NCBI GenBank assembly: GCA_963606965.1
Contig: CAVDAL010000085.1
Span: forward strand, 1 to 15,129
DNA length: 15,129 bases
Reading direction: 5' to 3'
From: CAVDAL01 sp963606965
GTDB lineage: Bacteria; Actinomycetota; Coriobacteriia; Coriobacteriales; QAMH01
Below, piece after piece: positions 1 to 6,939 of the stretch; within the stretch, counting starts at the first letter, position 1; every line of letters begins with the position of its first letter. Under the pieces are notes generated by a model. The model saw only the letters and a list, made by a program, of their open reading frames with translations, was not told where the DNA came from and made no database searches. The position numbers and the translations under genes were made by a program.

Positions 1-8
1 TTTGTTCG

Positions 9-437
9 TTATGACAATAGAAATTGCAAGGAACGAACATATTTATTCACGCGCGCGATGTCCTCTGCCTCGACTTCCCGCTTAAGCCTTGATAAGTCAC
101 AATTGTTAATCAAGTCTTCGCACTTGACCGCGCGCGCCAGATCATTATTTTTTACTCTCTGCAAATATTCGTGATAATCTTCATTTTGCCTTTTCGTAAT
201 GACTTTAACAGCTTCCACAACCTGCTCAAGCAAACCAGCGCCAAGCAAATCATCCTCTGTCACGTTAGTATCTTCCAGCACGTCATGCAGCCATGCAACA
301 GCCCTACATTCGTCGCCACTCACATTGCTTGCAACTGCATGCGGATGCAAAATATAATCATTCCCACCCTTATCCACTTGGCCAGCATGAGCAGCCATAG
401 CAATTTCACGCGCGATATCCTCTTGCGACTTTCGCAT
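9..437 (-). CDS. Small HD-domain phosphohydrolase (RelA/SpoT hydrolase-like)
   Basis: The 142-residue protein is essentially a single HD domain of the type found in the hydrolase half of RelA/SpoT and in small stand-alone alarmone hydrolases. Visible motifs in order are AHAGQ with H17, the ILHP motif with H31, the metal-binding HDVLEDT motif with H51-D52 and E55-D56, and KCEDLINN with D107 and N111, which matches the usual KxxDxxHN element with its His replaced. No synthetase, TGS or ACT domain is present. Members of this family hydrolyse (p)ppGpp or related nucleotides in the cytoplasm; the exact substrate here is inference. The start at 437 is supported by an AGGAGGTG ribosome binding site a few bases upstream. 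The gene ends nine bases from the window edge. Family assignment is fairly sure, substrate is not. Confidence 0.85.
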   Translation of the reverse strand: MRKSQEDIAREIAMAAHAGQVDKGGNDYILHPHAVASNVSGDECRAVAWLHDVLEDTNVTEDDLLGAGLLEQVVEAVKVITKRQNEDYHEYLQRVKNNDLARAVKCEDLINNCDLSRLKREVEAEDIARVNKYVRSLQFLLS

Positions 438-480
438 AGCGCCACCTCCTATATAAAATTTGTTTGAATTTAACTAGCGC

Positions 481-720
481 TTATTCTACAACTTGTTTGT
501 GACTTAAATATTCATTTGCCAGCTCTTCAGCAAGATATGCATCACTCATACAATGCATATCAGAAATGCCATCATGCATAAGCATATTGAAGACAGACAT
601 AATCGTCTCTATTTGCCATGGGCTGGTAAATAGGAACGGAAATGCACCCGTATCAGTAACACTTCCGTGCACAAGCGTCTTTATTTCCACAGCATGGCAG
701 GTGAAGACGATTATGCTCAT
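481..720 (-). CDS. Doubtful short hypothetical protein, possibly a gene remnant
   Basis: An open frame of about 79 codons runs from an ATG at 720 to a stop at 481, with an AGAG stretch a few bases upstream as a weak ribosome binding site. The frame can be extended to 879, but the added residues only translate the 33-bp repeat array, so that longer start is unlikely. The C-terminal half (VFNMLMHDGISDMHCMSD and following) looks protein-like and hydrophilic, but I recognise no family. It lies 43 bases upstream of the HD gene on the same strand and could be cotranscribed with it. It may be the tail of a gene disrupted by the repeat block, or not coding at all. Confidence 0.25.
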   Translation of the reverse strand: MSIIVFTCHAVEIKTLVHGSVTDTGAFPFLFTSPWQIETIMSVFNMLMHDGISDMHCMSDAYLAEELANEYLSHKQVVE

Positions 721-900
721 AGCATCAACTCTTGCAGAATAAATGCAGCTTTCACCAGCCGTCGCGCAACGGCAATCACACGCCTCGGTTGGAAAACGCA
801 GGTAAAATTGCGGTTTTCGGGTTGGAAAACGCAGGTAAATGTAAGGATTTCCGGTTGGAAAACGCAGGTAAAATTGCAATTTTCGGGTTGGAAAACGCAG
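709..900 (+). repeat. Interspersed repeat block, copy A: 78-bp lead plus 33-bp tandem array (four units)
   Basis: Positions 787-900 hold four units starting at 787, 820, 853 and 886 with an exact 33-bp period. Each unit begins GGTTGGAAAACGCAG; the first three continue GTAAA and then about 13 variable bases, while the fourth stops after the core. A 78-bp lead (709-786) precedes the array, and lead plus array match a second block at 2305-2429. Each unit junction can form a small hairpin: GTTTTC/GAAAAC around GGGTTG at the first junction, TTTCC/GGAAA around GGTT at the second, and TTTTC/GAAAA at the third. The 33-bp period equals 11 codons and the array is open in the plus frame (GWKTQ repeated) and one minus frame, but I see no ribosome binding site or domain and treat it as non-coding. 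It is not CRISPR: the variable part is too short and partly conserved. Confidence 0.85.
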
Positions 901-916
901 ATTTATAGTTTAAAAT
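888..916 (+). promoter_or_regulatory. Possible promoter for the AAA ATPase, -35 inside the last repeat unit
   Basis: TTGGAA (888-893) and TAAAAT (911-916) are separated by 17 bases, a good sigma-70-type arrangement 39 bases ahead of the ATPase start. The -35 is part of the invariant GGTTGGAAAACGCAG core of the fourth repeat unit, and the -10 lies just outside the array. The matches are four of six for the -35 and five of six for the -10. This is a pattern match only. Confidence 0.4.
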
Positions 917-954
917 AAGCTCATTAATAAAAAAATGCACAGATTTGGAATATT

Positions 955-2271
955 ATGCTTAAACGAAAAGCGATGAATCAACTAATTGAATGGAAAAACA
1001 ACAAAACGAAACAAGCCATGTTGGTTTTGGGTGCGCGACAAGTAGGAAAAACCACGCTGATTCGCGAATTTGCCAAGAAAAACTATGGCAACTTAATCGA
1101 GCTAAACTTTTATGAAAATCCAGCGGCAATTAAAACGATATCTCAAGCTGAAAATGTTGACGATTTTTTGTTACGCCTATCGGTGCTAACCAACCAGCCA
1201 TTCACAAATAAAAACGCTCTCATTTTTCTTGATGAGATACAAGAATATCAAGACGTTCTCACTTGGGTTAAATTTTTAGTGGAACAAAAGAACTTTGACA
1301 TAATTTTATCTGGCTCCCTGCTTGGATTAGATGCGTTTTCAAGCGCCCGCTCATTCCCAGTTGGCTATTTACAAAAAATCACAATGTATCCGCTTGATTT
1401 TCAGGAATTTTGCAGCGCAACAAACCTGCCAGATGAGCTATGGACACAAATGGCAGAGTGTGTGCTTAATCGTACCCAAGTACCTGACTTTATTCATGAT
1501 GCAATGATGTCTCGTTTCAGGAATTATTTACTAATTGGAGGAATGCCCGATGTTGTTCAAGCATATATTGACACGTCGCAAATTGCACCTGTCAGGAATG
1601 CGCAAAAGGCAATCTCAGATCTATATGAATATGACATTTCTAAATATGTTGAAGACAAAACCGAAGCGCGACAAATTAGGATGGTTTATGAAGCAATTCC
1701 GGCGCAATTAAACTGCCCAAGCAAGCGATTTAAATATGCACGCTTAAGCAAAAATCTGCGTTTTGGAGATATGGAAACAGCATTTGATTGGCTAAGCAGC
1801 GCAGGTACGTCAATTGAAGTTACGCGCGTTAGTGAACTCGCTTTTCCGTTGGGGCTTAGTGAAGACAGAAACGCATTTAAACTCTTTTCAAATGATGTTG
1901 GTCTTCTTACTTCAAAACTTATGGGGAATGTTGATTTTGAAATAATTAACAACCAATTAAATATTAATTACGGGTCTATTTTTGAAAATGTTGTCGCTCA
2001 AGAACTGTATGCCCAAGGCCTTGAGTTGCATTATTATGCAAACAAACGTCATGGTGAAATTGATTTTGTTATAGAAGACAAAACAACTGGCGACCTGCGA
2101 CTCGTTGAAGTTAAATCCGGAAAAGATTATAAAAGACATAGCGCGCTTAATAATGTACTAAATTCCACCAGTATTGATAACGCGTTTATTTTATACAGCG
2201 GCAATGTTGAAGAAGATAAGCGGCGATTATACTTGCCAGTGTATGCAACTTCGCTTATCACAGACATATAA
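955..2271 (+). CDS. AAA family ATPase with C-terminal DUF4143 (PD-(D/E)XK-like) domain
   Basis: The 438-residue protein has the usual length and layout of the AAA_14/DUF4143 family. Walker A is GARQVGKT at residues 26-33 and Walker B is ALIFLDE with D93-E94. The C-terminal region contains EIDFVIE near 368 and VEVKSGK near 384, giving D370, E385 and K387, the acidic-acidic-lysine signature of the nuclease-like fold in this family. These proteins are common in bacteria of animal hosts, and their molecular role is not established; a DNA-related or defence-like role is inference. The start at 955 lacks a strong Shine-Dalgarno sequence (only TTTGGAATATT precedes it); an in-frame ATG at 973 would keep all motifs. 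The gene stands alone, bracketed by two related repeat blocks that end at 900 and begin at 2305. Confidence 0.9.
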   Translation: MLKRKAMNQLIEWKNNKTKQAMLVLGARQVGKTTLIREFAKKNYGNLIELNFYENPAAIKTISQAENVDDFLLRLSVLTNQPFTNKNALIFLDEIQEYQDVLTWVKFLVEQKNFDIILSGSLLGLDAFSSARSFPVGYLQKITMYPLDFQEFCSATNLPDELWTQMAECVLNRTQVPDFIHDAMMSRFRNYLLIGGMPDVVQAYIDTSQIAPVRNAQKAISDLYEYDISKYVEDKTEARQIRMVYEAIPAQLNCPSKRFKYARLSKNLRFGDMETAFDWLSSAGTSIEVTRVSELAFPLGLSEDRNAFKLFSNDVGLLTSKLMGNVDFEIINNQLNINYGSIFENVVAQELYAQGLELHYYANKRHGEIDFVIEDKTTGDLRLVEVKSGKDYKRHSALNNVLNSTSIDNAFILYSGNVEEDKRRLYLPVYATSLITDI

Positions 2272-2304
2272 ATTAAAGCTTGCCACAGCGCAGCAAGCGA
2301 AAAC

Positions 2305-2429
2305 AGTCATGCTAACAGCAGCAACTCTTGCTGCATAATGCAACTTCTACCAGCCATCACGAAACGACAATCACGCGCCTTGGTTGGAAAACGCAGGTAA
2401 AATCACGATTTTCGGGTTGGAAAACGCAG
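2305..2429 (+). repeat. Interspersed repeat block, copy B: diverged lead plus two 33-bp-type units
   Basis: This block is the partner of the one at 709-900. Its lead (2305-2381) aligns over its whole length with 709-786 at roughly three-quarters identity by eye, sharing CAACTCTTGC, ACCAGCC and CAATCAC. It is followed by GGTTGGAAAACGCAG units at 2382 and 2415 with the same 33-bp period. As in copy A, the last unit stops right after the 15-base core. The two blocks lie in the same orientation on either side of the ATPase gene. They differ in unit number (two here, four there) and in point changes, so the duplication is not recent. Confidence 0.8.
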
Positions 2430-2524
2430 ATGGAGATATTTTAGGGAACAAAATCGCTTACTTCACAACCATACAGCAAGAAATATGACTTGCCGATATA
2501 TTTAAAGTTGTCACACGCCTCGCA

Positions 2525-2530
2525 TATAAT
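2525..2530 (+). promoter_or_regulatory. Likely -10 box for the small acidic protein gene
   Basis: A perfect TATAAT lies 53 bases before the ATG at 2584. No good -35 sits at the usual distance; TTAAAG at 2502-2507 is weak and a TTGTCA at 2508-2513 is only 11 bases away. The gap between the ATPase and this gene (2272-2583) otherwise contains repeat block B and AT-rich sequence with no further signal I can identify. Confidence 0.4.
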
Positions 2531-2583
2531 TTCGCAAAAATAAGCCCTACTTGTTAAAGCCATACGCGACTAAGGAGGATTGC

Positions 2584-2811
2584 ATGGTCGAATACGAATT
2601 GATTGAAGAAAAAGATGGGAAAGGGCTTTATCGCTTCTGGCCAGAACGGGACAAGGAAAGAGAAGGCACCTTCATCTATGATTATGAAACTGGCGATTTT
2701 GAATGCGATGATGAAATGAGAAAATTCCCGCAAGAATGGTATCTGTCGCATGCAATATACGCTTTGCGCGAAGGCAGGGACAGAGAACACGGCATTGCGA
2801 TTTGGTATTAG
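2584..2811 (+). CDS. Small acidic protein of unknown function
   Basis: The gene encodes 75 residues starting MVEYELIEEKDGKG. The start is set by a strong AAGGAGG at 2572-2578, five bases before the ATG; the open frame continues upstream but without signals. The protein is rich in Glu, Asp, Arg and aromatic residues, has no signal peptide or membrane segment, and reads like a compact soluble domain (GLYRFWPERDKEREGTF, then FPQEWYLSHAIYALREG). I do not recognise a family. It forms its own unit, with a TATAAT upstream and a strong hairpin eight bases downstream. Composition and ribosome binding site make it a convincing real gene despite its size. Confidence 0.75.
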   Translation: MVEYELIEEKDGKGLYRFWPERDKEREGTFIYDYETGDFECDDEMRKFPQEWYLSHAIYALREGRDREHGIAIWY

Positions 2812-2818
2812 CACGAGT

Positions 2819-2848
2819 TGTGGCTGCGCAAAACTTTGCGCAGCCACA
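2819..2848. terminator. Hairpin between convergent genes, probable terminator
   Basis: A 12-13-bp perfect GC-rich stem (GTGGCTGCGCAA paired with TTGCGCAGCCAC, extendable by a T-A pair) with a very short loop follows the stop of the small acidic gene by eight bases. The following sequence (TCATCATTTAATTT) is only moderately T-rich. The BspA operon converges on it from the other strand, so it may serve both directions. Confidence 0.7.
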
Positions 2849-2913
2849 TCATCATTTAATTTCTGCAAGAAGGCTCTAAATTGAAATGCAATTAGCAAAC
2901 TTAATGCTTCATG

Positions 2914-4668
2914 CTATTTAGTCTTCTTGGACAAGACTTTTGACCAAGCAGAATAATATGTCTTGCCGCCAACAGTTTTATATGCACGGACTTTAACAAA
3001 GTACTTCTTGCCGCTGTTCAACTTGCTGATTTTCTTGGAGACAGCCTTACAGCCTTTCGCATTGACAGTCTTTTTACCTTTGCTGAATTTTTTATTTTTA
3101 GCAATTTGAATTTGATATCCAGAAGCATTAGCTTTAGAAGACTTTGCCCATTTTACTGTCAGAGCCTTGTTCCCAGTAGCAACGCTCTTCAAAGCAATGC
3201 CTTTTGGATTAATAACAAAACTCTTTGTTACAGAAGAGTTATAAGCGCCAACTCCTTTTATAACAACCTTATGTATGCCAACGCTCTTTCTATCGCCGGA
3301 ATATGAAACGGTATAGTCTTTACCTTGTGTCAAAACAAAAGAACCACATTTAATGGTAACGCTTGGCGTTTTTACCTTCCCGTCATATGCAAGACTTGCA
3401 ACATTCAAACTAACTGATGTTATCTTCGCTAAGCGAAAATATCCAGGAGAGATTTTACCGCCATCAATTTTGGCATATGAAATATCATCCATTGCATCCC
3501 TAGAAAAAGTTGTACCCTTTTCGCCCTTTATCTTATATATCTGTCCAAATATGTATTCCGATTCACAACTATCTGGTAATTTAAAATTGCTAGAAACATA
3601 AACAGATTCTAAATTTCTAGCGCCATAAAACATTCCACCAGCTTCACAAGCATTGGAACAATCAAAGCTAGACAAGTTTATGCTTTTCAAGGAATAGCAT
3701 CCCGCAAACATTCTAGAAAAAACTTCAACCTTGGATGTATTGAAATTTGTTAAATCTAGAGAACATAAATTTTCACAACAATTGAACATATTGTTCATGC
3801 TAGTAACATTTTCCGTATTAAAATTCGATAGATTCAGCGATGTAAGCGATTTGCATTCATCAAACATGTAGTCCATGCACGTCGCTTCAGATGTATCAAA
3901 GCTTGATAAATCTAGTGATGTTAGTGATTTGCATTCATCAAACATGTAGTCCATGACTGCAGTCTTGGACGTATTGAAATTTGATAGATTCAAGCTCTTC
4001 AAATTGTGACAGATTCCAAACATAGCCTGCATGTCTGCAACATTTGAAGTATTAAAATTTGATAAATTTAAATTTTTCAGACTCGTACATCTATTGAACA
4101 TCCAATGCATGCTTGTCACTTTGGACGTATCAAAATTTGACAGATTTATGCTAGCCAATTTCTCACAATTATAAAACATATCCTGCATATCAGTAACGTT
4201 TGATGTGTCCACACGCTCCAGACTTTCAATAGACACTAAATTAAACATGCCGCAAAACAATGAAGCAGAATTCTCTGGAAAACTTGGATATGCACCATCT
4301 GAGCCATACCAAATATCATATAAAGCATTGCCATCTTCATCAGTATTCCCAGTATTTGTTCCCCAGCACATTACAGAACCGTCGCCGGCTTCCGATGCGT
4401 CAAAATATATTGAGCAATCTTTAGCCTTTGTATCTATTTTATTCATAAAGATAATTTTGTGGATATTCCCTGCATATATGTCATCAGGCAATGCAATGCT
4501 GGCAGAATAATAATATTCATGGGTAGCTTTTACTGCTGGACCTGCCTTTGTTGCAGAATCTGCAAATGCAAACTGAGCTTGCAAAAACACGACTGTTGGC
4601 GCAAATGCGCAAACAAGAACGATACTCATAATAATTGCAATAATGCTTCTTCTTAAACTTAATTCCAT
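2914..4668 (-). CDS. Secreted BspA-like repeat protein with Fn3-like C-terminus (downstream paralogue)
   Basis: The start at 4668 gives 584 residues and a clean signal peptide (MELSLRRSIIAIIMSIVLVC, cleavage likely after AFA before DSATKAGP). Starting at 4776 would add an unlikely leader overlapping the upstream gene. The mature protein has an N-terminal domain shared with its neighbour (SVMCW, SLERVDTSNV), then seven 26-residue DUF285/BspA-type repeats (MF-x2-C-x2-L-x2-LNLSNFNTS-V) and a degenerate capping repeat. An Ig-like region (AYDGKVKTPSVTIKCG to KSFVINPK) and a fibronectin type III-like domain ending SKVLSKKTK follow. No LPXTG or C-terminal membrane anchor is present, so it is secreted or held non-covalently. 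Proteins of this class bind host or partner-cell surfaces; adhesion is inferred. It lies 22 bases behind its paralogue with only a weak GGTGTGG ribosome binding site, so coupled expression is likely. Confidence 0.88.
   Translation of the reverse strand: MELSLRRSIIAIIMSIVLVCAFAPTVVFLQAQFAFADSATKAGPAVKATHEYYYSASIALPDDIYAGNIHKIIFMNKIDTKAKDCSIYFDASEAGDGSVMCWGTNTGNTDEDGNALYDIWYGSDGAYPSFPENSASLFCGMFNLVSIESLERVDTSNVTDMQDMFYNCEKLASINLSNFDTSKVTSMHWMFNRCTSLKNLNLSNFNTSNVADMQAMFGICHNLKSLNLSNFNTSKTAVMDYMFDECKSLTSLDLSSFDTSEATCMDYMFDECKSLTSLNLSNFNTENVTSMNNMFNCCENLCSLDLTNFNTSKVEVFSRMFAGCYSLKSINLSSFDCSNACEAGGMFYGARNLESVYVSSNFKLPDSCESEYIFGQIYKIKGEKGTTFSRDAMDDISYAKIDGGKISPGYFRLAKITSVSLNVASLAYDGKVKTPSVTIKCGSFVLTQGKDYTVSYSGDRKSVGIHKVVIKGVGAYNSSVTKSFVINPKGIALKSVATGNKALTVKWAKSSKANASGYQIQIAKNKKFSKGKKTVNAKGCKAVSKKISKLNSGKKYFVKVRAYKTVGGKTYYSAWSKVLSKKTK
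3848..3955 (-). repeat. Recently duplicated 78-bp BspA repeat units
   Basis: A 30-base stretch at 3848-3877 recurs exactly at 3926-3955, a spacing of 78 bases (26 codons). It encodes the motif MDYMFDEC in two successive repeats, followed by KSLTSL. The intervening bases have already diverged. It marks a local repeat duplication within the gene. Confidence 0.85.
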
Positions 4669-4690
4669 ATTAACCACACCAATATTGCTA

Positions 4691-6577
4691 CTACTTTGTC
4701 TTCTTCGACAAGACTTTTGACCAAGTGGAGTAATATGTCTTGCCGCCAACAGCCTTATATGCACGAACTTTAACAAAGTACTTCTTGCCGCTATTCAACT
4801 TGGTGATTTTCTTCGAACTCACATTGTAGCCCTTTACATTAATAGTCTTTTTGCCCTTGCTGAATTTCTTATTTTTTGCAATCTGAATTTGATATCCAGA
4901 AGCATTTGCTTTAGAAGACTTTGCCCATTTTACTGTTAATGCCTTATTTCCAGCAGCAAGACTCTTCAAAGAAACAGCCTTTGGATTTACAACATAATTT
5001 TTTGTAATTGAAAAGCTATATGCTCCACACCCTTTGAGCGTAAGCTTGTGAGTGCCAACACTCTTTCTATCACCAGAATATGAAACAGTATAATCTTTGC
5101 ATTGAGTCAAAGTTGTTTGCCCGCATTTTACGACGATATTTGGAGTCTTTGCATTGCCGTTATATGTGCAATCCGCAGTGTCAACACTTACAGATGCATT
5201 ATTCGCTAATCTAAAATAACCAGGAGAGCTTTTACCTCCATCAACTCTTGCATAATCGCCGTTGTCTATCATGTTTTCGTCGTATGTTGTTCCCTTTTCA
5301 CCTTTGATGCTATAAGCCTGATCGAATATACAATAAGTTTCACAGCTCATTGGAAGTTTGAAGCTACTAGAAACATAAACAGATTCGAGTGACTTTGCAC
5401 TAGAAAGCATATGATCTGCGTAGGCTAAGCTTGAACAATCAAAATTAGACAAGTCAAGACTTTTAAGGATATAGCATGAATCAAACATATGGCTCATGTC
5501 TTCAACTTTAGATGTCTTAAAAGAAGAAAGATTAAGACTTGTCAATGAACTGCAATCTCGGAACATGGCATACATATATTCGACGTTTTGAGTATCAAAA
5601 TTAGAGAGATTTAAGCTTCTGATTCTGTCGCAGCCTTCAAACATGCTTGACATATCTTCAACTTTAGATGTCTTAAAAGAAGAAAGATCAAGGCTCTTTA
5701 AAGAGCTGCAATAGTAAAACATTTCACCCATGGTTTCAACATTGGATGTATTAAAACTTGACAAATTAAGTTCCTTAAGGTCATCACAATATCTAAACAT
5801 GTTATGCATGCTTGTAACTTTTGAAGTATTAAACTTTGAAAGGTCTAATTTTTTTAAATATCTACAACTTCTAAACATCGCATACATATATTCAACATTT
5901 GATGTGTCGAAGCTTGACAAATTCAAGGTTTTCAAATCATAACAATAATAAAACATTTCTGACATATCTGTAACTTTGGAAGTATTGAAATTGCTTAAAT
6001 CTAAACTTTGAAGATCGTCGTCCTCATTAAACATTCCGCTCATATTGGTTACATTAGATGTATTTACTTTGTCCAAGTTTTCGATGCTGGAAAGATATTC
6101 CATAGACCCAAACAGATTTGACGAATTAACTGGCAAGCTTGGATAGAGCCCATCTGCACCATAATAAAGATCGTACGAACCTCCATCACAGTCTTCATCT
6201 TCGTCATAATCTTCGTCTTCGTCACCATCGCTCGTGCTTATAACCCAACACATCACGGATTCATCTTTTGCTTCCGACGCATCGCAAGAAGCTACGGCAT
6301 CGTCCGGCACAGTATTGGTATTTACAAATACAATCTTTCTGACATCTGAACGATTAATACCGTCCGGCGTAATACAACCTTCGTATCCCTCTTCATACTC
6401 ATCTTCGTCTTCATCATAGACTTCTGTGCAGACATTACATATCGCCGGACCTGCTTTTGTTGTGATAGCTGCAAATGCAGATTGAACTTGTGACAACGCA
6501 AATGCTGGCACAAATGTCAACACAAGCGACGCACACATTATTGATGCAATAATGCGCCTGCTAATTTTTTGTTCCAT
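4691..6577 (-). CDS. Secreted BspA-like repeat protein with acidic Cys-bracketed loops (upstream paralogue)
   Basis: The 628-residue protein has a signal peptide (MEQKISRRIIASIMCASLVL, likely cut after SAFA before AITTKAGP) and a good GGAAAGG ribosome binding site ahead of the ATG at 6577. The N-terminal domain carries two Asp/Glu-rich segments between cysteines, CTEVYDEDEDEYEEGYEGC and DGDEDEDYDEDEDC, largely absent from the downstream paralogue. Eight 26-residue DUF285/BspA repeats follow (MSEMFYYCYDLKTLNLSS and similar), then a cap (SLESVYVSSSFKLP), an Ig-like region and a fibronectin type III-like domain ending SKVLSKKTK. No sorting motif or C-terminal anchor is visible. It is the first gene of a two-gene operon and its promoter contains a G9 tract. 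A surface adhesin-like role follows from the family; the acidic loops could bind divalent cations, which is inference. Confidence 0.88.
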   Translation of the reverse strand: MEQKISRRIIASIMCASLVLTFVPAFALSQVQSAFAAITTKAGPAICNVCTEVYDEDEDEYEEGYEGCITPDGINRSDVRKIVFVNTNTVPDDAVASCDASEAKDESVMCWVISTSDGDEDEDYDEDEDCDGGSYDLYYGADGLYPSLPVNSSNLFGSMEYLSSIENLDKVNTSNVTNMSGMFNEDDDLQSLDLSNFNTSKVTDMSEMFYYCYDLKTLNLSSFDTSNVEYMYAMFRSCRYLKKLDLSKFNTSKVTSMHNMFRYCDDLKELNLSSFNTSNVETMGEMFYYCSSLKSLDLSSFKTSKVEDMSSMFEGCDRIRSLNLSNFDTQNVEYMYAMFRDCSSLTSLNLSSFKTSKVEDMSHMFDSCYILKSLDLSNFDCSSLAYADHMLSSAKSLESVYVSSSFKLPMSCETYCIFDQAYSIKGEKGTTYDENMIDNGDYARVDGGKSSPGYFRLANNASVSVDTADCTYNGNAKTPNIVVKCGQTTLTQCKDYTVSYSGDRKSVGTHKLTLKGCGAYSFSITKNYVVNPKAVSLKSLAAGNKALTVKWAKSSKANASGYQIQIAKNKKFSKGKKTINVKGYNVSSKKITKLNSGKKYFVKVRAYKAVGGKTYYSTWSKVLSKKTK

Positions 6578-6684
6578 AATTTTTCCTTTCCTTCAATTAA
6601 AATACTGAATTTCTAAAACATAATGCAGAATATATGCCCTCCGTCATGTTCAAAAAACCCACTCAAATATCCCTAATTTATGCA

Positions 6685-6711
6685 ATGATAGCCCCCCCCC
6701 GATTTTGTCAA
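6685..6711 (-). promoter_or_regulatory. Promoter of the BspA operon with a G9 spacer tract, likely phase-variable
   Basis: Reading the minus strand, a perfect TTGACA (6711-6706) is followed by AAATC, nine G, C, and then TATCAT (6690-6685), five of six matches to the -10 consensus. The spacer is 15 bases, two short of the optimum, and nine of them are one homopolymer. The -10 lies 108 bases ahead of the start at 6577. I see no better promoter in the remaining leader. The rest of the intergenic stretch 6578-6939 holds the promoter and operator of the divergent toxin-antitoxin module at its right end and nothing else I can identify. Confidence 0.65.
6692..6700. repeat. Homopolymeric C9 (G9 on minus) tract
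   Basis: Nine consecutive C on the plus strand form a pure homopolymer in otherwise AT-rich intergenic DNA. It is located wholly between the -35 and -10 of the BspA operon promoter. Tracts of this length are prone to slipped-strand length changes in replication. Confidence 0.9.
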
Positions 6712-6864
6712 ACAAAATGCACACGAACATCAGCCCCATTTCTATCGCTAAATTCACTAGCAAATTAAACCGGCGGAGCATATTAAGCATGTGATCTTTT
6801 AATTTATTGCCTTGCTTTACAACACTCCACTGACCGCAAATAATAAAAATTTGCGTAATTGCAC

Positions 6865-6892
6865 TTACCATGTTTTAAGCGTATGGTACAAT
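6865..6892 (+). promoter_or_regulatory. Promoter of the RelB/PIN toxin-antitoxin module
   Basis: TTACCA (6865-6870) and TACAAT (6887-6892) are 16 bases apart and lie 48 bases ahead of the antitoxin ATG. The -10 is a five-of-six match and the -35 four of six. GTACAA, which overlaps the -10, recurs at 6906 and 6913. Confidence 0.5.
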
Positions 6893-6893
6893 A

Positions 6894-6919
6894 ATTTTGC
6901 AAAATGTACAACGTACAAC
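6894..6919 (+). promoter_or_regulatory. Operator-like repeats ahead of the antitoxin gene
   Basis: A 12-base palindrome ATTTTGCAAAAT (6894-6905) abuts the inverted repeat TGTAC-AAC-GTACA (6905-6917), which is also read as a tandem GTACAAC at 6906 and 6913. They sit just downstream of the -10, where binding by the ribbon-helix-helix antitoxin would block transcription. Autoregulation is usual for this class; which repeat is the operator is unknown. Confidence 0.5.
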
Positions 6920-6939
6920 AATTCACACATTGGAGACAA

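Noticed and set aside
787..900. A CRISPR array made of the GGTTGGAAAACGCAG repeats
   Set aside because: The period is only 33 bp, the variable part is about 13 bases and partly conserved between units, and there are no cas genes nearby.
667..918. A plus-strand coding region with an 11-residue GWKTQ repeat
   Set aside because: The frame exists only because the 33-bp period is divisible by three; there is no ribosome binding site, and the second repeat block is not in a matching gene context.
4669..4776. Upstream extension of the downstream BspA-like protein to an ATG at 4776
   Set aside because: It would overlap the preceding gene and put a 36-residue basic leader before a perfect signal peptide beginning at 4668.
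6601..6650. Short leader ORF (11 codons) in the BspA operon leader
   Set aside because: No Shine-Dalgarno sequence and no attenuator-like hairpins around it.
6650..6871. Minus-strand ORF crossing the G9 tract, which could make the tract a translational switch
   Set aside because: No ribosome binding site precedes its ATG, the composition is unlike a protein, and the tract is better explained as a promoter spacer.
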